Assembly (NCBI RefSeq): GCF_030362935.1 | Contig: NZ_JAUCDY010000006.1 | Location: forward strand, 1-64,000 | Length of the DNA stretch: 64,000 nt | From: Thiopseudomonas acetoxidans | Lineage (GTDB): Bacteria; Pseudomonadota; Gammaproteobacteria; Pseudomonadales; Pseudomonadaceae | Reading direction: 5' to 3' | In this document: in pieces, positions 1 to 8,658 of the stretch | Numbering within the stretch: position 1 is the first letter of the stretch | Layout of the letters: every line of letters starts with the position of its first letter | Made by a program: the position numbers and the translations under genes | The notes under the pieces: model-generated | Seen by the model: the letters and a program-made list of their open reading frames with translations, nothing else | Told to the model about the DNA's origin: nothing | Databases searched by the model: none

Positions 1-147
1 AGTAGTCCGAAGGGTAGATCAGGTTTGCGAATAAGAGAATGGACTTGCAGTGAGTGTGGTGTCACTCACGACCGCGATGTTAATGCGGCCAAGAACATTC
101 TTGCGGTCGGGCATGATCGTCTAGTTGTAGGAATCCCCGTCCTTTAG
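1..147 (+). CDS. tnpB: TnpB (IS200/IS605 family), C-terminal end only
   Basis: Frame 1 is open from the window edge to a TAG at 145-147 and encodes the last 48 residues of an IS605-type OrfB/TnpB RNA-guided nuclease. The visible signature is half of the C-terminal zinc ribbon (TCSECG) followed by DRDVNAAKNIL, which carries the last RuvC aspartate. TnpB nicks DNA guided by an omega-RNA made from the transposon right end and helps retain the element. The rest of the gene lies outside the window, so integrity cannot be judged. The stop codon falls inside the right-end hairpin, as is usual when the omega-RNA overlaps the 3' end of tnpB. Confidence 0.85.
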   Translation, partial: SSPKGRSGLRIREWTCSECGVTHDRDVNAAKNILAVGHDRLVVGIPVL

Positions 148-165
148 GGCGGGGAGGATGTCAAG
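1..165 (+). mobile_element. IS200/IS605-type element, right end
   Basis: After tnpB there is a GC-rich hairpin at 135-154 (CCCCGTCC, loop TTTA, GGGCGGGG with G-T pairing) followed by GGATGTCAAG. This arrangement is typical of the right end of IS605-group elements, where TnpA recognises subterminal hairpins. The 3' part of the omega-RNA scaffold should lie here. The exact boundary, near 160-166, is inferred; only one end is visible. Confidence 0.6.
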
Positions 166-319
166 AAGTTACATTATCCGAGGTGCTGGCATGGCGTTAT
201 TACCAACGCATATGGCATAACGTCATCGCCACAATAGGACCGGTTTTGTAAATTTAGCGTAGGGAGCTGAACAAAAGAGTGCAAAACAAATTGGGGGTAT
301 CGCAAACCCCTAAAAAGCA

Positions 320-345
320 CAAAGCCCCGTGGTTAGGGGCTTTTG
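320..345 (-). terminator. Rho-independent terminator of tRNA-Leu
   Basis: On the minus strand, directly after the tRNA, an AAAGCCCC / GGGGCTTT stem with a short loop lies at about 321-344. It is followed by a short T run. It fits as the terminator of the tRNA-Leu gene. Confidence 0.6.
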
Positions 346-355
346 GCATTATGAT

Positions 356-442
356 TGGTGCCCAGGAGAAGACTCGAACTTCCACGCCCTTGCGAGCACT
401 AGCACCTGAAGCTAGCGTGTCTACCAATTTCACCACCTGGGC
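356..442 (-). tRNA. tRNA-Leu (anticodon CAG)
   Basis: The minus strand folds as a class II tRNA of 87 nt including an encoded CCA (356-358). The acceptor stem is GCCCAGG/CCTGGGC. The anticodon arm is CTAGC, loop TTCAGGT, GCTAG, giving anticodon CAG. A long variable arm precedes the T arm GTTCGAGTC. Its position divergent from rnr matches Pseudomonas genomes. The IS605-type end lies about 190 bp downstream of its 3' end. Confidence 0.95.
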
Positions 443-593
443 ATTGCAGCATTAGATTAGGCACGCATATATGTCGTGTACAATCTAAATTGCGCGTGTA
501 CTATAGGTGCATGATTGTTGTTTGTAAAGTACTACATAATAAAAATCTGTCAGAAAAAGTTGTAATTTTTAATGGTTGAAAAGGAAAGAAAAT

Positions 594-3017
594 TTGAAAG
601 CCAAATGGCACCCCCTCGATCCTGAGGCTGCGCTAGAAGCGCAAAAATATGAGAACCCCATTCCAAGTCGTGCTTTGATTTTGCAGCACTTGGAACAACG
701 TGGCGCGCCTGCTTCACGTGAGCAATTATGTGCAGAGCTGGGTCTTTATACTGAAGAAGATATCGAAGCCGTACGTCGGCGTTTGCGCGCGATGGAACGT
801 GATGCGCAAGTGGTTTACACCCGTCGCGGTGCTTATGCACCTGTGACCAAATTGGATTTAATCGCCGGACGCGTGCAAGGGCATCGTGATGGTTTTGGGT
901 TTTTAATCCCAGATGCTGGCGGCGGTGATATTTTTTTAGGTCCGGTACAGATGCGTCGTCTATTTGATGGCGATCGTGTGCTGGTTAGAGTAACCGGAAC
1001 AGACCGCCGTGGGCGTCCTGAAGGTGTGGTCGCTGAGGTTGTGAGTCGCGCCCATGAAAAAATTGTCGGACGTTATAACGAAGAAAACGGTTTAGGTTTT
1101 GTTATTCCAGACAATACCCGCATGCAGAACGAAATCTTTATCAGCCCGGGCTGTGCTAATAATGCGGTGATTGGTCAGCTAGTTGAAGTGGAAATTACCC
1201 ACTGGCCCACGACTCGTATTCCTGCGCAGGGTCGAGTCTGTCAAGTGCTGGGGGATTATATGGCTCCAGGTATTGAAATCGATGTGGCACTGCGTAATTA
1301 CGACATTCCCCACGAGTGGCCTAAGGCTGCTTTAGCAGAGGCGAGTAAATTAAGCCCTGATGTGGATGAGGCGGATAAACAAAAGCGCATAGATTTACGT
1401 CATTTACCCTTTGTGACCATTGATGGTGCGGATGCGCGTGACTTTGATGATGCGGTTTGCGCTGTGGCTGATGAGAAAAACGGTTGGCGCTTGTATGTGG
1501 CCATTGCGGATGTGTCGCACTATGTTGAAGTTGGATCGGCGTTAGATAAAGAAGCAGCTAAACGTGGTAACTCGGTGTATTTCCCTGGGCGCGTGATTCC
1601 CATGCTGCCTGTGCAGCTGTCCAATGGTCTGTGCTCGCTAAACCCTAAAGTTGATCGTTTGGCTATGGTATGCGAGGTGACTCTTTCACGCTCGGGTAAG
1701 CGTTTAAGCTATTGTTTTTACGAGGCGGTTATTCAGTCACAGGCGCGGCTAACTTACGATGAAGTCAGCTCCATGCTGGTTGAGCCTGAAAGCAAAGAAG
1801 GTCGACAAGCCAGCAAAAAACACAGCACGTTGTTACCCCACTTACAGCAGCTGTATTTGCTGTATAAGGCATTAGCCAAACAACGCAAGCAACGTGGGGC
1901 GATTGATTTCGAAACCCGTGATACCTATATCGTTTTTGGTGAAGATCGCAAAATTGCGGAGATTTTGCCTACTGAGCGCAATGATGCACATAAATTAATT
2001 GAAGAGTGCATGCTCTGTGCTAACGTGGCAATGGCGGACTTTTTGCGTACCAGCAAGATTCCGGGCTTGTACCGCATTCACGCAGGACCTACAGCAGAAA
2101 AGCTAGAGAAACTGCGCGGTTTTCTTGGCACAATTGGTATGTCCATTAACAATGGTAAGCAAGATCCTACGCCTAAGGACTATCTGCGTTTGCTGGAGCG
2201 AATTCATGATCGGCCAGATTTCGAAATTATCCAAACCGTGATGTTGCGCTCGTTAAGTCAGGCGCAATACAGTCCTGAAGACATTGGTCACTTCGGTTTG
2301 CATTATCAGTCTTATACGCACTTTACCTCACCGATTCGTCGCTATGCCGACTTGCTTAACCATCGCGCTGTACGCAGTGTTATTCGTTCGCGCCGCCAAA
2401 CTGAACTGGTGCGTCGTGCGGGTGCGGGACCTTTAGCTAAAGCCAAGATTTACCCCTATGACTATGCACGACTAGAGCAAATAGGGACGGATGTTTCGGT
2501 CACAGAGCGCCGTGCTGATGAAGCAACACGGGATGTGGTGAACTGGCTCAAGTGTGAGTTTATGCAGGAACATATCGGCGAGACTTTTACCGGTTCAGTG
2601 ACTGCCGTGACAGGTTTTGGCCTCTTCGTGGAGCTGGATGACATTTATGTCGAAGGTTTGGTGCACGTTACAGCACTGCCGGGTGATTATTACCACTTTG
2701 AGCCGCTTTATCATCGCCTGGCAGGTGAGCGCAGTGGCCGCAGCTACCGTCTTGGCGACAAGGTTGAGGTGGTTGTAGCGCGGGTTGATTTGGATGAGCG
2801 TAAGATTGATTTTGAGCTAAGTCCCGCAGAGCACGCAGCACCAGTTAAACCAGCTAAAGGCAAGGTTGCTATGCAGGCGGGCGGTGCAAGCACTAAGAAA
2901 AAAGCCAAAGCCGCTGCGGAAAAACCAAAGAGCGCTACCAAGGTAGAAAAAAAGCCGGCTAAGAAAAGTAAGCGCAAGCCCGTGAGTAAGTCGAGGAAGT
3001 CAGGCTTCTATGAATGA
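594..3017 (+). CDS. rnr: Ribonuclease R
   Basis: Processive 3'-5' exoribonuclease that degrades structured RNA, acting in rRNA quality control, mRNA decay and trans-translation. Domain order fits the family: an N-terminal winged helix (about residues 20-80), two cold-shock domains, the RNB catalytic domain with the metal-binding aspartates in DARDFDDAV (near 280), an S1 domain (about 660-735) and a long Lys/Ala-rich basic tail. TTG at 594 is chosen as start because AGGA sits 8 bases upstream and the product then begins just before the conserved PLDPEAALEAQKYENPIPSR region. A longer in-frame TTG exists at 576. The last 8 bases overlap rlmB, indicating translational coupling. Confidence 0.95.
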   Translation: MKAKWHPLDPEAALEAQKYENPIPSRALILQHLEQRGAPASREQLCAELGLYTEEDIEAVRRRLRAMERDAQVVYTRRGAYAPVTKLDLIAGRVQGHRDGFGFLIPDAGGGDIFLGPVQMRRLFDGDRVLVRVTGTDRRGRPEGVVAEVVSRAHEKIVGRYNEENGLGFVIPDNTRMQNEIFISPGCANNAVIGQLVEVEITHWPTTRIPAQGRVCQVLGDYMAPGIEIDVALRNYDIPHEWPKAALAEASKLSPDVDEADKQKRIDLRHLPFVTIDGADARDFDDAVCAVADEKNGWRLYVAIADVSHYVEVGSALDKEAAKRGNSVYFPGRVIPMLPVQLSNGLCSLNPKVDRLAMVCEVTLSRSGKRLSYCFYEAVIQSQARLTYDEVSSMLVEPESKEGRQASKKHSTLLPHLQQLYLLYKALAKQRKQRGAIDFETRDTYIVFGEDRKIAEILPTERNDAHKLIEECMLCANVAMADFLRTSKIPGLYRIHAGPTAEKLEKLRGFLGTIGMSINNGKQDPTPKDYLRLLERIHDRPDFEIIQTVMLRSLSQAQYSPEDIGHFGLHYQSYTHFTSPIRRYADLLNHRAVRSVIRSRRQTELVRRAGAGPLAKAKIYPYDYARLEQIGTDVSVTERRADEATRDVVNWLKCEFMQEHIGETFTGSVTAVTGFGLFVELDDIYVEGLVHVTALPGDYYHFEPLYHRLAGERSGRSYRLGDKVEVVVARVDLDERKIDFELSPAEHAAPVKPAKGKVAMQAGGASTKKKAKAAAEKPKSATKVEKKPAKKSKRKPVSKSRKSGFYE

Positions 3018-3762
3018 TTTAGAGCAAGTCTATGGCGTGCATGCAGTTACTGCTTTATTGCGCCACCATCCCAAACGAGTCAAACAACTGTATCTGCTGC
3101 AAGGCCGTCAGGATGCTAGCGTGCAGGCAATTATGGAGCTGGCGCAGGCGGCTAAGTTAGCGCCTCAGTTGGTTGACCGTGCTCAGTTGGACGAAAAAAC
3201 CGAAGCCGTGCATCAGGGTGTTTTGGCTTATGTAAGCCCAAGTCAGGTGTGGGGTGAGCCCATGCTGGATGAGTTGTTGGATCGCCTCGAGCAGCCGGCT
3301 TTGTTGCTCGTGCTGGACGGTGTTACTGATCCGCATAACCTCGGTGCATGCCTGCGTACCGCCGATGCGGCTGGTGTGCATGCGGTAATTATTCCCAAGG
3401 ATAAATCAGCCACCATGAATGCCACTGTACGCAAGGTGGCTTGCGGCGCGGCAGAGGTTGTTCCTTTGGTGGCGGTGACTAATCTGGCGCGTACGCTGAA
3501 AAAATTACAGCAGCAGGGGATATGGATTGTTGGCGCAGCTGGTGAGGCTCAGTGCAGTCTGTATCAGCAGGACTTATCAGGTCCTATGGCGTTAGTAATG
3601 GGCGCAGAGGGTAAGGGCATGCGCCGATTAACCCGCGAACACTGCGATTACCTCGTCAGCTTACCCATGCATGGCAGCGTGAGTAGCTTAAATGTGTCGG
3701 TTGCCACCGGTGTTTGTTTGTTTGAAATGCAACGGCAGCGCATGAGCGTGAAAAACAGCTAA
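3010..3762 (+). CDS. rlmB: 23S rRNA (guanosine-2251-2'-O) methyltransferase
   Basis: SPOUT-class SAM-dependent enzyme that methylates the ribose of G2251 in the 23S rRNA P-loop. All three SPOUT motifs are visible: NLGACLRTADAAG (about residues 110-122), VMGAEGKGMRRL (about 196-207) and SSLNVSVATGVCLFE near the C-terminus, which forms the trefoil-knot SAM site. The N-terminal segment (1-75) is the small L30e-like RNA-binding domain. At 250 residues it is normal family length. Its start codon lies within the last codons of rnr, as in Pseudomonas. Confidence 0.95.
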   Translation: MNDLEQVYGVHAVTALLRHHPKRVKQLYLLQGRQDASVQAIMELAQAAKLAPQLVDRAQLDEKTEAVHQGVLAYVSPSQVWGEPMLDELLDRLEQPALLLVLDGVTDPHNLGACLRTADAAGVHAVIIPKDKSATMNATVRKVACGAAEVVPLVAVTNLARTLKKLQQQGIWIVGAAGEAQCSLYQQDLSGPMALVMGAEGKGMRRLTREHCDYLVSLPMHGSVSSLNVSVATGVCLFEMQRQRMSVKNS

Positions 3763-3770
3763 GGAAGCGT

Positions 3771-3799
3771 TTGCGCTTGGGGTGCGTTTTCGGTAAGAT
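3771..3799 (+). promoter_or_regulatory. Candidate sigma70 promoter for rpsF operon
   Basis: TTGCGC (3771-3776), a 17-base spacer and TAAGAT (3794-3799) lie just after the rlmB stop. Transcription would start near 3806, just before the hairpin leader of rpsF. The -35 box is weak. Confidence 0.45.
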
Positions 3800-3805
3800 G
3801 TGCGC

Positions 3806-3897
3806 CCCTGTTGGGTCTGCTTTTTGCAGCACAACAGGTTTTCATTCACTCCTTGCCTGACTGTATTGCAGCAGGCTATAACCCGTAAGGAGCTTTT
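3806..3897 (+). promoter_or_regulatory. rpsF leader with hairpin, possible S6:S18 autoregulatory RNA
   Basis: The leader contains a two-step hairpin: outer stem CCTGTTG (3807-3813) / CAACAGG (3832-3838) and inner CTGC / GCAG around a T-rich loop. It is followed by a GTAAGGAG ribosome site before rpsF. Many bacteria regulate rpsF-rpsR through an S6:S18-binding leader RNA. Position and structure are compatible, but the diagnostic bulge was not confirmed. Confidence 0.35.
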
Positions 3898-4320
3898 ATG
3901 CGTCATTACGAAATTGTGTTCCTGGTTCATCCGGATCAGAGCGAACAAGTCGGCGGCATGGTTGAGCGTTATACCAAGCTGATCGAAGAAGATGGTGGTA
4001 AAATTCACCGTCACGAAGACTGGGGCCGTCGTCAACTTGCTTATGCAATTAACGAAATTCACAAAGCCCACTATGTATTACTTAATGTTGAGTGCAGTAG
4101 CAAAGTATTGGCTGAGCTGGAAGACAGCTTCCGATACAACGATGCAGTGCTACGTAACCTGATCATCCGTCGTGATGAAGCGGTTACAGAGCAGTCCGAA
4201 ATGCTTAAAGCGGAAGAAAACCGTGGTGAGCGTCGTGAGCGTCGTGAGCGTACTGAAACTGTTGAAGACACCGATGATGAAGATGGTGACGACGACAGCG
4301 ATGAAGACTCTGACGAGTAA
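3898..4320 (+). CDS. rpsF: 30S ribosomal protein bS6
   Basis: Primary-binding 30S protein that pairs with bS18 on the platform. The N-terminus MRHYEIVFLVHPDQSEQV and the core LAYAINEIHKAHYVL are characteristic. At 140 residues the protein is longer than the usual ~95-residue core. The excess is a basic segment (RGERRERRER) followed by an almost purely Asp/Glu tail, typical of proteobacterial bS6 that can receive C-terminal glutamates from RimK. A strong AAGGAG site lies 7 bases before ATG. First gene of the rpsF-rpsR-DUF2232-rplI cluster. Confidence 0.97.
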   Translation: MRHYEIVFLVHPDQSEQVGGMVERYTKLIEEDGGKIHRHEDWGRRQLAYAINEIHKAHYVLLNVECSSKVLAELEDSFRYNDAVLRNLIIRRDEAVTEQSEMLKAEENRGERRERRERTETVEDTDDEDGDDDSDEDSDE

Positions 4321-4346
4321 TTGCAGCCCATTAAGGAGACATAGTC

Positions 4347-4577
4347 ATGGCACGTTTTTTCCGTCGTCGTAAGTTTTGCCGTTTTACCGCTGAAGGCACT
4401 CAGGAGATCGATTACAAAGATCTGAACACCCTGAAAGCCTATGTTTCAGAAACCGGCAAAATCGTTCCTAGCCGTATTACAGGCACCAAAGCCAGATATC
4501 AGCGTCAGCTGGCAACCGCTATTAAGCGCGCGCGTTTCTTGGCTTTATTACCGTACACTGATAGTCACGATCGTTAA
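4347..4577 (+). CDS. rpsR: 30S ribosomal protein bS18
   Basis: Small 76-residue 30S protein that forms a heterodimer with bS6 at the platform. MARFFRRRKFCRFTAEG, the central IDYKDLNTLKAYVSETGKI and the C-terminal RYQRQLATAIKRARFLALL are diagnostic, and length is normal. AAGGAG precedes the ATG by about 9 bases. It lies 26 bp after rpsF and is expected to be co-transcribed with it. Confidence 0.97.
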   Translation: MARFFRRRKFCRFTAEGTQEIDYKDLNTLKAYVSETGKIVPSRITGTKARYQRQLATAIKRARFLALLPYTDSHDR

Positions 4578-4612
4578 TTCAGGGTTTTTACCCTAGTAAA
4601 GGAAATTAAAGC

Positions 4613-5488
4613 ATGCGCCCACTCGCTAATTTTATAATGCGCGGACGTATGCAGGCAATTCTGGTAGTAGGAATTTCTGCTGCGATACCTGTGCTTTTTT
4701 GGCTCAGTGCTGCAGCGGCAGGCCTAGTGCTGATGCGCAAAGGGTTTGCACAAGCAGCGCCTGTATTGATCTGGGCACTAATACCCGCAGCAGTATGGGC
4801 CGTTTATGGCGACCCTATAGCCTTGTTGGTGATTTGTAGCACTTTGGCATTAGCCCAGGTGTTACGTGAAACATCGGCTTGGCTCAAAGTGCTAATTTTT
4901 AGTATTTTGCTCGGTTTGGGCTGTGTTTGGGGGCTACAGGCTACCTTCGCAGAACCCATAGCAGAACTAGTCACGGCGATTAGTGCTGCACTACCGCAGA
5001 TGTTGTCGGGTATGTACGAGGAGCTTTCAGCAGAAGATATTTTGAAGTTGGAAAACCTGTTAGCGCCAGTTTTAATTGGGCTAATGGCTGCTACCATTCA
5101 ATTTATGAGTTTGCTGAGCTTGATGCTGGCGCGCTATTGGCAGTCTATTTTGTATAACCCAGGTGGTTTTGGTAAAGAGTTTCACCGTATACGTCTACCT
5201 AGGCTGGTAGCAGTAGCTTTAGTGGCAGCCATGATTTTGGCACCTAATATTTCTATAGTTATTGCGGGCTTAACACCTCTATGCGCTGTTGTTTTAGGGG
5301 TTGCAGGTCTGGCGTTGGTACACGGCTTGATGGCAAAGCATAAACTGAGTAGTTTTTGGCTGATTGCTTTGTATTTAGGTTTGATTTTCTTTGTCCAACT
5401 GCTGTTTCCTTTATTGGTAATAATGGCTCTGGCTGACAGTTTGTTTGATTTTCGTGGCTTGCATGTATCTAAAGCAGATGCAGACTGA
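4613..5488 (+). CDS. DUF2232 (YybS-like) integral membrane protein
   Basis: 291-residue protein made almost entirely of hydrophobic segments; about eight membrane helices can be drawn. Its place between rpsR and rplI is the conserved pseudomonad position of a DUF2232 membrane protein, and this context carries most of the assignment. The molecular function of the family is not established. ATG at 4613 is preceded by AAAGGAAATT, a good ribosome site. No polar catalytic motif is evident. Confidence 0.75.
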   Translation: MRPLANFIMRGRMQAILVVGISAAIPVLFWLSAAAAGLVLMRKGFAQAAPVLIWALIPAAVWAVYGDPIALLVICSTLALAQVLRETSAWLKVLIFSILLGLGCVWGLQATFAEPIAELVTAISAALPQMLSGMYEELSAEDILKLENLLAPVLIGLMAATIQFMSLLSLMLARYWQSILYNPGGFGKEFHRIRLPRLVAVALVAAMILAPNISIVIAGLTPLCAVVLGVAGLALVHGLMAKHKLSSFWLIALYLGLIFFVQLLFPLLVIMALADSLFDFRGLHVSKADAD

Positions 5489-5528
5489 CACGAACGGTGT
5501 AGATTAATATTCAAGAGGTGAGACTCAA

Positions 5529-5975
5529 ATGGAAGTCATACTGCTAGAAAAGGTTGCCAACCTCGGTGAACTTGGTGACAAAGTAACAGTTAAGGCCGGT
5601 TTTGGCCGTAACTTTTTATTACCGCAAGGTAAGGCTACTGCTGCTACTGCAGAGAACATTGCATTGTTTGAAGCACGTCGTGCAGAACTTGAAAAAGCAG
5701 CTGCTGAAAAGCTGGCTGCGGCACAAGCTCGCGCAGAGAAGCTCAATGAGTTGGTAGTGACTATTACTGCTAATGTTGGTGAAGAAGGTAAGCTCTTTGG
5801 TTCCATTGGTACCCAAGATATTGCCGACGCATTGACCGCAACTGGTGTAGAAGTTGCGAAGAGTGAAGTTAGTTTGCCACAAGGCACTATCCGTCAAGCT
5901 GGTGAATTCGAAATTAGCTTGCAGCTACACTCTGAAGTTACAGCAGCCATCAAACTGGTAGTTGCAGGCGAGTAA
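5529..5975 (+). CDS. rplI: 50S ribosomal protein bL9
   Basis: Binds domain V of 23S rRNA near the L1 stalk and helps maintain reading frame. The N-terminal globular domain (MEVILLEKVANLGELGDKV, with GFGRNFLLPQGKA) is followed by the long alanine/glutamate-rich connecting helix (about residues 40-75) and the C-terminal domain with KLFGSIGTQDIADAL. 148 residues is the standard length. AGAGGTGAGA precedes the ATG. Confidence 0.97.
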   Translation: MEVILLEKVANLGELGDKVTVKAGFGRNFLLPQGKATAATAENIALFEARRAELEKAAAEKLAAAQARAEKLNELVVTITANVGEEGKLFGSIGTQDIADALTATGVEVAKSEVSLPQGTIRQAGEFEISLQLHSEVTAAIKLVVAGE

Positions 5976-6071
5976 GTCTGTTAATTGCTAGGTGATGTGC
6001 TTAAGAAATCTCTGAGTAGCATTACTAAGTCCGCAATCGCAGTCTAAGTGGCTAGGTAGAGATGCTTAAAC

Positions 6072-6110
6072 AAAGGCACGTGTTCTTGTTGAATACGTGC
6101 CTTTTGTTTT
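6072..6110 (+). terminator. Rho-independent terminator after rplI
   Basis: AAAGGCACGT (6072-6081), a 13-base loop and ACGTGCCTTT (6095-6104), followed by a T-rich stretch. It separates the ribosomal protein cluster from dnaB. Confidence 0.8.
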
Positions 6111-6168
6111 CTGCGCTAATGCTATTTAATAGCGCTTTGGTTTGAACAGAAAATACAGTGGTTTGACT

Positions 6169-7560
6169 ATGTACGAGACACAAGCTCCCCAACAATATGA
6201 TTTAGAAACAGCTGCCTTAAAGATCCCGCCACACTCGGTCGAAGCTGAGCAATCAGTTCTAGGCGGATTGGTACTGGATAACAGTGCGTGGGAGCGCATC
6301 TCGGATCAATTGATAGACCGTGATTTTTACCGTCATGACCACCGTTTAATTTATCGCGCGATTTACACGCTAGCCGAACGTAACGAACCCTTTGACGTGG
6401 TGACTTTGGCTGAGTTTTTAGAGAAAGACGGCAGCCTAGCGCAAGCAGGCGGCTTGGCCTATTTGGGTGAATTAGCTGCCAATACACCCTCTGTGGCGAA
6501 CATCAGTGCTTATGCGAAAATCGTTCGAGAGCGCGCTACATTACGCCAGTTAATCAGCGTCAGTAATGAGATTGCCGACTCCGCGTATTACCCCAAAGGG
6601 CGTGAGGGTGATCAAATACTGGACGAGGCCGAGCGTAAAATTTTCCAAATTGCTGAAGCAAGACCCAAGTCAGGTGGGCCAATAGCCTTGAATCAGCTGC
6701 TAGCCAGCACTGTTGATACCATTGATATGCTGTATAACAGCGACTCGCAAATTACCGGACTATCAACAGGTTTTACTGATTTAGATGAGAAAACTAGCGG
6801 TTTACAACCATCAGACTTAGTTATTGTCGCTGGGCGCCCGTCGATGGGTAAAACCACCTTTGCGATGAATTTGGTGGAAAATGCGTTGATGAAATCGGAC
6901 AAGACGATTCTGGTGTTCTCGTTAGAGATGCCCGCTGAGTCGTTAGTTATGCGGATGATTTCATCACTAGGGCGTATCGAGCAAGGACGTGTGCGTACTG
7001 GCAAGCTGGATGATGAGGATTGGTCGCGCCTTACCTCTACCGTTGCGCTATTACAAAGCCGCAAGCTTTACATCGATGATACTGCAGGAATTAGCCCAAC
7101 AGAGATGCGTGCTCGAGCACGACGCGTTGCTCGTGAGCAGGGCGAAATTGGTTTGATCATGGTCGACTACTTGCAACTGATGCAGTTAGGCGGGAGCAGT
7201 GAGAACCGAGTCAATGAGATTTCTGAAATTTCACGCTCGCTAAAAGCCTTGGCTAAAGAGTTTAACTGTCCTGTGGTGGCTTTGTCGCAGTTAAACCGTT
7301 CGTTGGAACAGCGACCTAATAAGCGGCCAGTCAACTCTGACTTGCGCGAATCCGGTGCGATTGAACAGGATGCTGATGTGATTATGTTTGTGTACCGCGA
7401 TGAGGTTTATCACCCGGAAACCGAGCATAAAGGCATCGCTGAAATTATTATCGGTAAACAGCGTAACGGTCCTATTGGTACCACACGACTTATGTTCCAT
7501 GGTCGCTACACGCGCTTTGATAACTTAGCGCCCGGCAACTACAACTTTGAAGATAATTAA
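6169..7560 (+). CDS. dnaB: Replicative DNA helicase DnaB
   Basis: Hexameric 5'-3' helicase that unwinds DNA at the replication fork and recruits primase DnaG. The N-terminal DnaB domain (IPPHSVEAEQSVLGGLVLD) is followed by the RecA-like motor with Walker A GRPSMGKTT (about residues 222-230), Walker B LIMVDYLQLM and the arginine-rich C-terminal motifs QRNGPIGTTRLMF. ATG at 6169 gives MYETQAPQQYDLETAAL, matching Pseudomonas DnaB; an in-frame TTG at 6142 would add nine residues. Neither has a strong ribosome site. Its stop overlaps that of the convergent hemerythrin gene. Confidence 0.95.
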   Translation: MYETQAPQQYDLETAALKIPPHSVEAEQSVLGGLVLDNSAWERISDQLIDRDFYRHDHRLIYRAIYTLAERNEPFDVVTLAEFLEKDGSLAQAGGLAYLGELAANTPSVANISAYAKIVRERATLRQLISVSNEIADSAYYPKGREGDQILDEAERKIFQIAEARPKSGGPIALNQLLASTVDTIDMLYNSDSQITGLSTGFTDLDEKTSGLQPSDLVIVAGRPSMGKTTFAMNLVENALMKSDKTILVFSLEMPAESLVMRMISSLGRIEQGRVRTGKLDDEDWSRLTSTVALLQSRKLYIDDTAGISPTEMRARARRVAREQGEIGLIMVDYLQLMQLGGSSENRVNEISEISRSLKALAKEFNCPVVALSQLNRSLEQRPNKRPVNSDLRESGAIEQDADVIMFVYRDEVYHPETEHKGIAEIIIGKQRNGPIGTTRLMFHGRYTRFDNLAPGNYNFEDN

Positions 7561-8000
7561 TTTACCGGCTTAGGCTCTGGTGTTAAGGGGTCGGGTGCTA
7601 CTTTGTGCGCGCGAAAGTGGGCCACATAGGCTTTATCCACCGTGCAGATATGATGCAGAAGCCAGTCTTTTAATAGCTTAAGCATTTCTGTATTGACGAC
7701 TTCACCGCTGTCATGACGTACCAATAAATCCATTACGTTGTGACAAAAGACATTGTGCTGCGCTTTGTGAGCATCGGTTTCTGGATAGCCCAAACGCTCA
7801 AACAGCTCTTCCTCGATGATGAAGTGGTTCATGGTGTAATCCACTAACTGTTCGAGTGCATGCTGAATTTCAGGGTGTTGTGTTTCGTTATTGTTAATGA
7901 TTTTATGCAGGCGGTTGGTTAGCTCAAATAGCCACCTGTGTTGTTTGTCTATTTCTTCAATTCCGATTTCAAGACCTTTCGACCACGGCATGAACGTCAT
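7557..8000 (-). CDS. Bacteriohemerythrin (first of a tandem pair)
   Basis: Non-haem di-iron oxygen-binding protein, 147 residues. All expected ligands are visible: H21 (DKQH), H59 and E63 (NHFIIEEE), H78 and H82 (HKAQH), the histidine in WLLHH and the aspartate in TVDKAY. Single-domain bacterial hemerythrins deliver or sense O2 in microaerobic or denitrifying bacteria. The next gene upstream on the same strand (8049-8459) is a paralogue, so this is a recent duplication or a functional pair. The C-terminal extension rich in proline (PDPLTPEPKPVN) is absent from the partner. Confidence 0.9.
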   Translation of the reverse strand: MTFMPWSKGLEIGIEEIDKQHRWLFELTNRLHKIINNNETQHPEIQHALEQLVDYTMNHFIIEEELFERLGYPETDAHKAQHNVFCHNVMDLLVRHDSGEVVNTEMLKLLKDWLLHHICTVDKAYVAHFRAHKVAPDPLTPEPKPVN

Positions 8001-8048
8001 TGCTTCCCCGCATGTTTTACAGCAAAGTCATGGTGTTTAAGAGGTGCA

Positions 8049-8459
8049 TTAATGTAGTGCATTATTTTCCCGAAAGAATTCAACATAGGCTTTATCAACC
8101 TTTGTGATGTGGTTAATAAGCCAGTTTTTCAGCAGCTCTAATGCTTCAGCACCAACAGTTTCGCCTGAGTCGTGACGCTCCAGCAGTCCCATTACACGCT
8201 TACAAAAAACATCATGCTGCTTTTTATGTCCTTCAGTTTCAGGGTAGCCCAAACGGATAAATAACTCTTCTTCAACGATAAAGTGGTTCATGGTATAGTC
8301 GATAAGTTGTTCCAATATGTCACCGATGCGCTCAGGATCCTGTTCACTTTGGCTCATTGTGGTATGCAGTTGATTGGTTAGATCAACAAGCCATTGATGT
8401 TGTTCGTCAATTTCCGCTATACCGATTTCCAGCTCGCTCGTCCAAGGCATAAATACCAT
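8049..8459 (-). CDS. Bacteriohemerythrin (second of a tandem pair)
   Basis: 136 residues with the same layout as its neighbour: MPWTSELEIGIAEIDEQHQW, NHFIVEEELFIRLGYPET, HKKQH, WLINHITKVDKAY. The seven iron ligands are conserved. Identity with the 7557-8000 product is high through the four-helix bundle and drops in the loop around residues 36-46. It is first in transcription order, with 48 bp between the genes, so the pair is probably one transcript from the candidate promoter near 8513-8541. Confidence 0.9.
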   Translation of the reverse strand: MVFMPWTSELEIGIAEIDEQHQWLVDLTNQLHTTMSQSEQDPERIGDILEQLIDYTMNHFIVEEELFIRLGYPETEGHKKQHDVFCKRVMGLLERHDSGETVGAEALELLKNWLINHITKVDKAYVEFFRENNALH

Positions 8460-8512
8460 AACTATCCCCCTGCACCTTATTCCTTATTGTTGATAGCGCG
8501 TTTTAGCGTGCA

Positions 8513-8541
8513 ATAGGAGTGCTTGTGATGATTCTTGTCAA
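8513..8541 (-). promoter_or_regulatory. Candidate sigma70 promoter for hemerythrin pair
   Basis: On the minus strand a perfect TTGACA (8541-8536) is followed after 17 bases by TCCTAT (8518-8513), about 55 bp before the start of the second hemerythrin gene. Confidence 0.5.
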
Positions 8542-8612
8542 TAAATGCAGTATCGAACTAAATATCTAGACTAAAGGGGAGGTTGTCGGCGGGGGATTTT
8601 GGCAGCACGTAT

Positions 8613-8640
8613 AAAAAAACCCGCCGAAGGGCGGGTTTAA
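8613..8640 (-). terminator. Rho-independent terminator of purD
   Basis: Read on the minus strand, AACCCGCC / GGCGGGTT with a short TTCG-containing loop, followed by a run of T, lies just after the purD stop. It closes the fis-purH-purD transcript. Confidence 0.85.
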
Positions 8641-8658
8641 AGGTGCGGGCTAGGATGT

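Noticed and set aside
4071..4331. Minus-strand open frame of 86 residues, rich in serine
   Set aside because: It is the antisense of the Asp/Glu-rich tail of bS6.
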